From assembly GCF_026168105.1 (NCBI RefSeq), contig NZ_LBMW01000009.1:124001-188000 (forward strand): DNA of 64,000 bases. Reading direction: 5' to 3'. Position 1 is the first letter of the stretch. Every line of letters starts with the position of its first letter. Positions 62,010 through 64,000 of the stretch are shown one piece after another. Below the pieces are notes generated by a model. It ran no database searches, was not told the origin of the DNA, and was given only the letters and a program-made list of their open reading frames with translations. The DNA comes from Streptomyces hygroscopicus. GTDB taxonomy: Bacteria; Actinomycetota; Actinomycetes; Streptomycetales; Streptomycetaceae. Made by a program: the position numbers and the translations under genes.

Positions 62010-62041
62010 CACGGAGGTCTGGGACCCCTCCCGGGCGAGCC

Positions 62042-63997
<1,956 letters not shown>

Positions 63998-64000
63998 GAC

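Overview
The window is high-GC actinobacterial DNA, almost certainly from a Streptomyces chromosome. Codon third positions are nearly all G/C, GTG and TTG starts are frequent, rare TTA codons sit only in accessory genes, and marker genes such as wblA, a Crp/Fnr regulator, SURF1, MarP and YbaB-RecR are present. From memory, the gene order resembles the core segment of S. coelicolor running from purA back to the acetyl-CoA synthetase gene. I could not run any alignment.

Region 1 (1-15.7 kb) is mostly core. It holds a truncated ABC ATPase with a divergent GbsR/MarR regulator and a palindromic operator, a lipid-kinase-like protein, purA with a leader hairpin and a terminator, a Tat-exported 5'-nucleotidase, a GntR regulator with a class III aminotransferase, a 5'-truncated MarR remnant, a membrane Ser/Thr kinase, a membrane-anchored PstS-like protein, a SLATT protein, and ybaB-recR-DUF5063.

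Region 2 (15.7-28.1 kb) has the ask-asd operon, an ECF sigma factor translationally coupled to a membrane partner, SURF1, an S9 peptidase, a two-TM double-RCK protein without a K+ filter, and a Met-rich membrane protein next to a second ECF sigma factor.

Region 3 (28.1-41.7 kb) is accessory. It includes a helix-turn-helix/peptidoglycan-binding gene broken by a 5-bp duplication, a GlpF-type channel, a ZIP transporter with an iron-box-like site, DoxX and SHOCT proteins and a TipAL homologue. Next comes an island ending at tRNA-Pro(CGG). It contains a two-gene candidate PD-(D/E)XK nuclease operon, a membrane NACHT NTPase with 21 GxxxG-type tetrapeptide units, a winged-helix regulator whose HTH core is copied four times in frame, an HD protein cut by a nonsense codon, two NUDIX fragments, an 18-bp-arm palindrome and a decayed tyrosine integrase with an embedded LacI-type HTH. 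The layout fits a decayed integrative element of the AICE type at the 3' end of the tRNA, with the NACHT and nuclease genes as candidate defence cargo. Both carry a TTA codon, implying dependence on the bldA tRNA.

Region 4 (41.7-64 kb) returns to core genes: Pr6Pr membrane protein, metallophosphoesterase, yqeY, a class A PBP, wblA, paired ArsA-like ATPases, DUF4177-RidA, NUDIX-(10-codon mini-ORF)-MBL hydrolase, crp, an endonuclease III with a histone-H1-like Lys/Ala-rich extension, a CoA-type NUDIX gene, marP, alpha/beta hydrolase, a holin-like membrane protein, nhaA with a Ca2+-loop-like tail, and acs.

Most intergenic gaps hold hairpin terminators or short tandem repeats. Minisatellite-like repeats (9, 10, 12, 15, 24, 30, 33 and 84 bp) are unusually common in this window.
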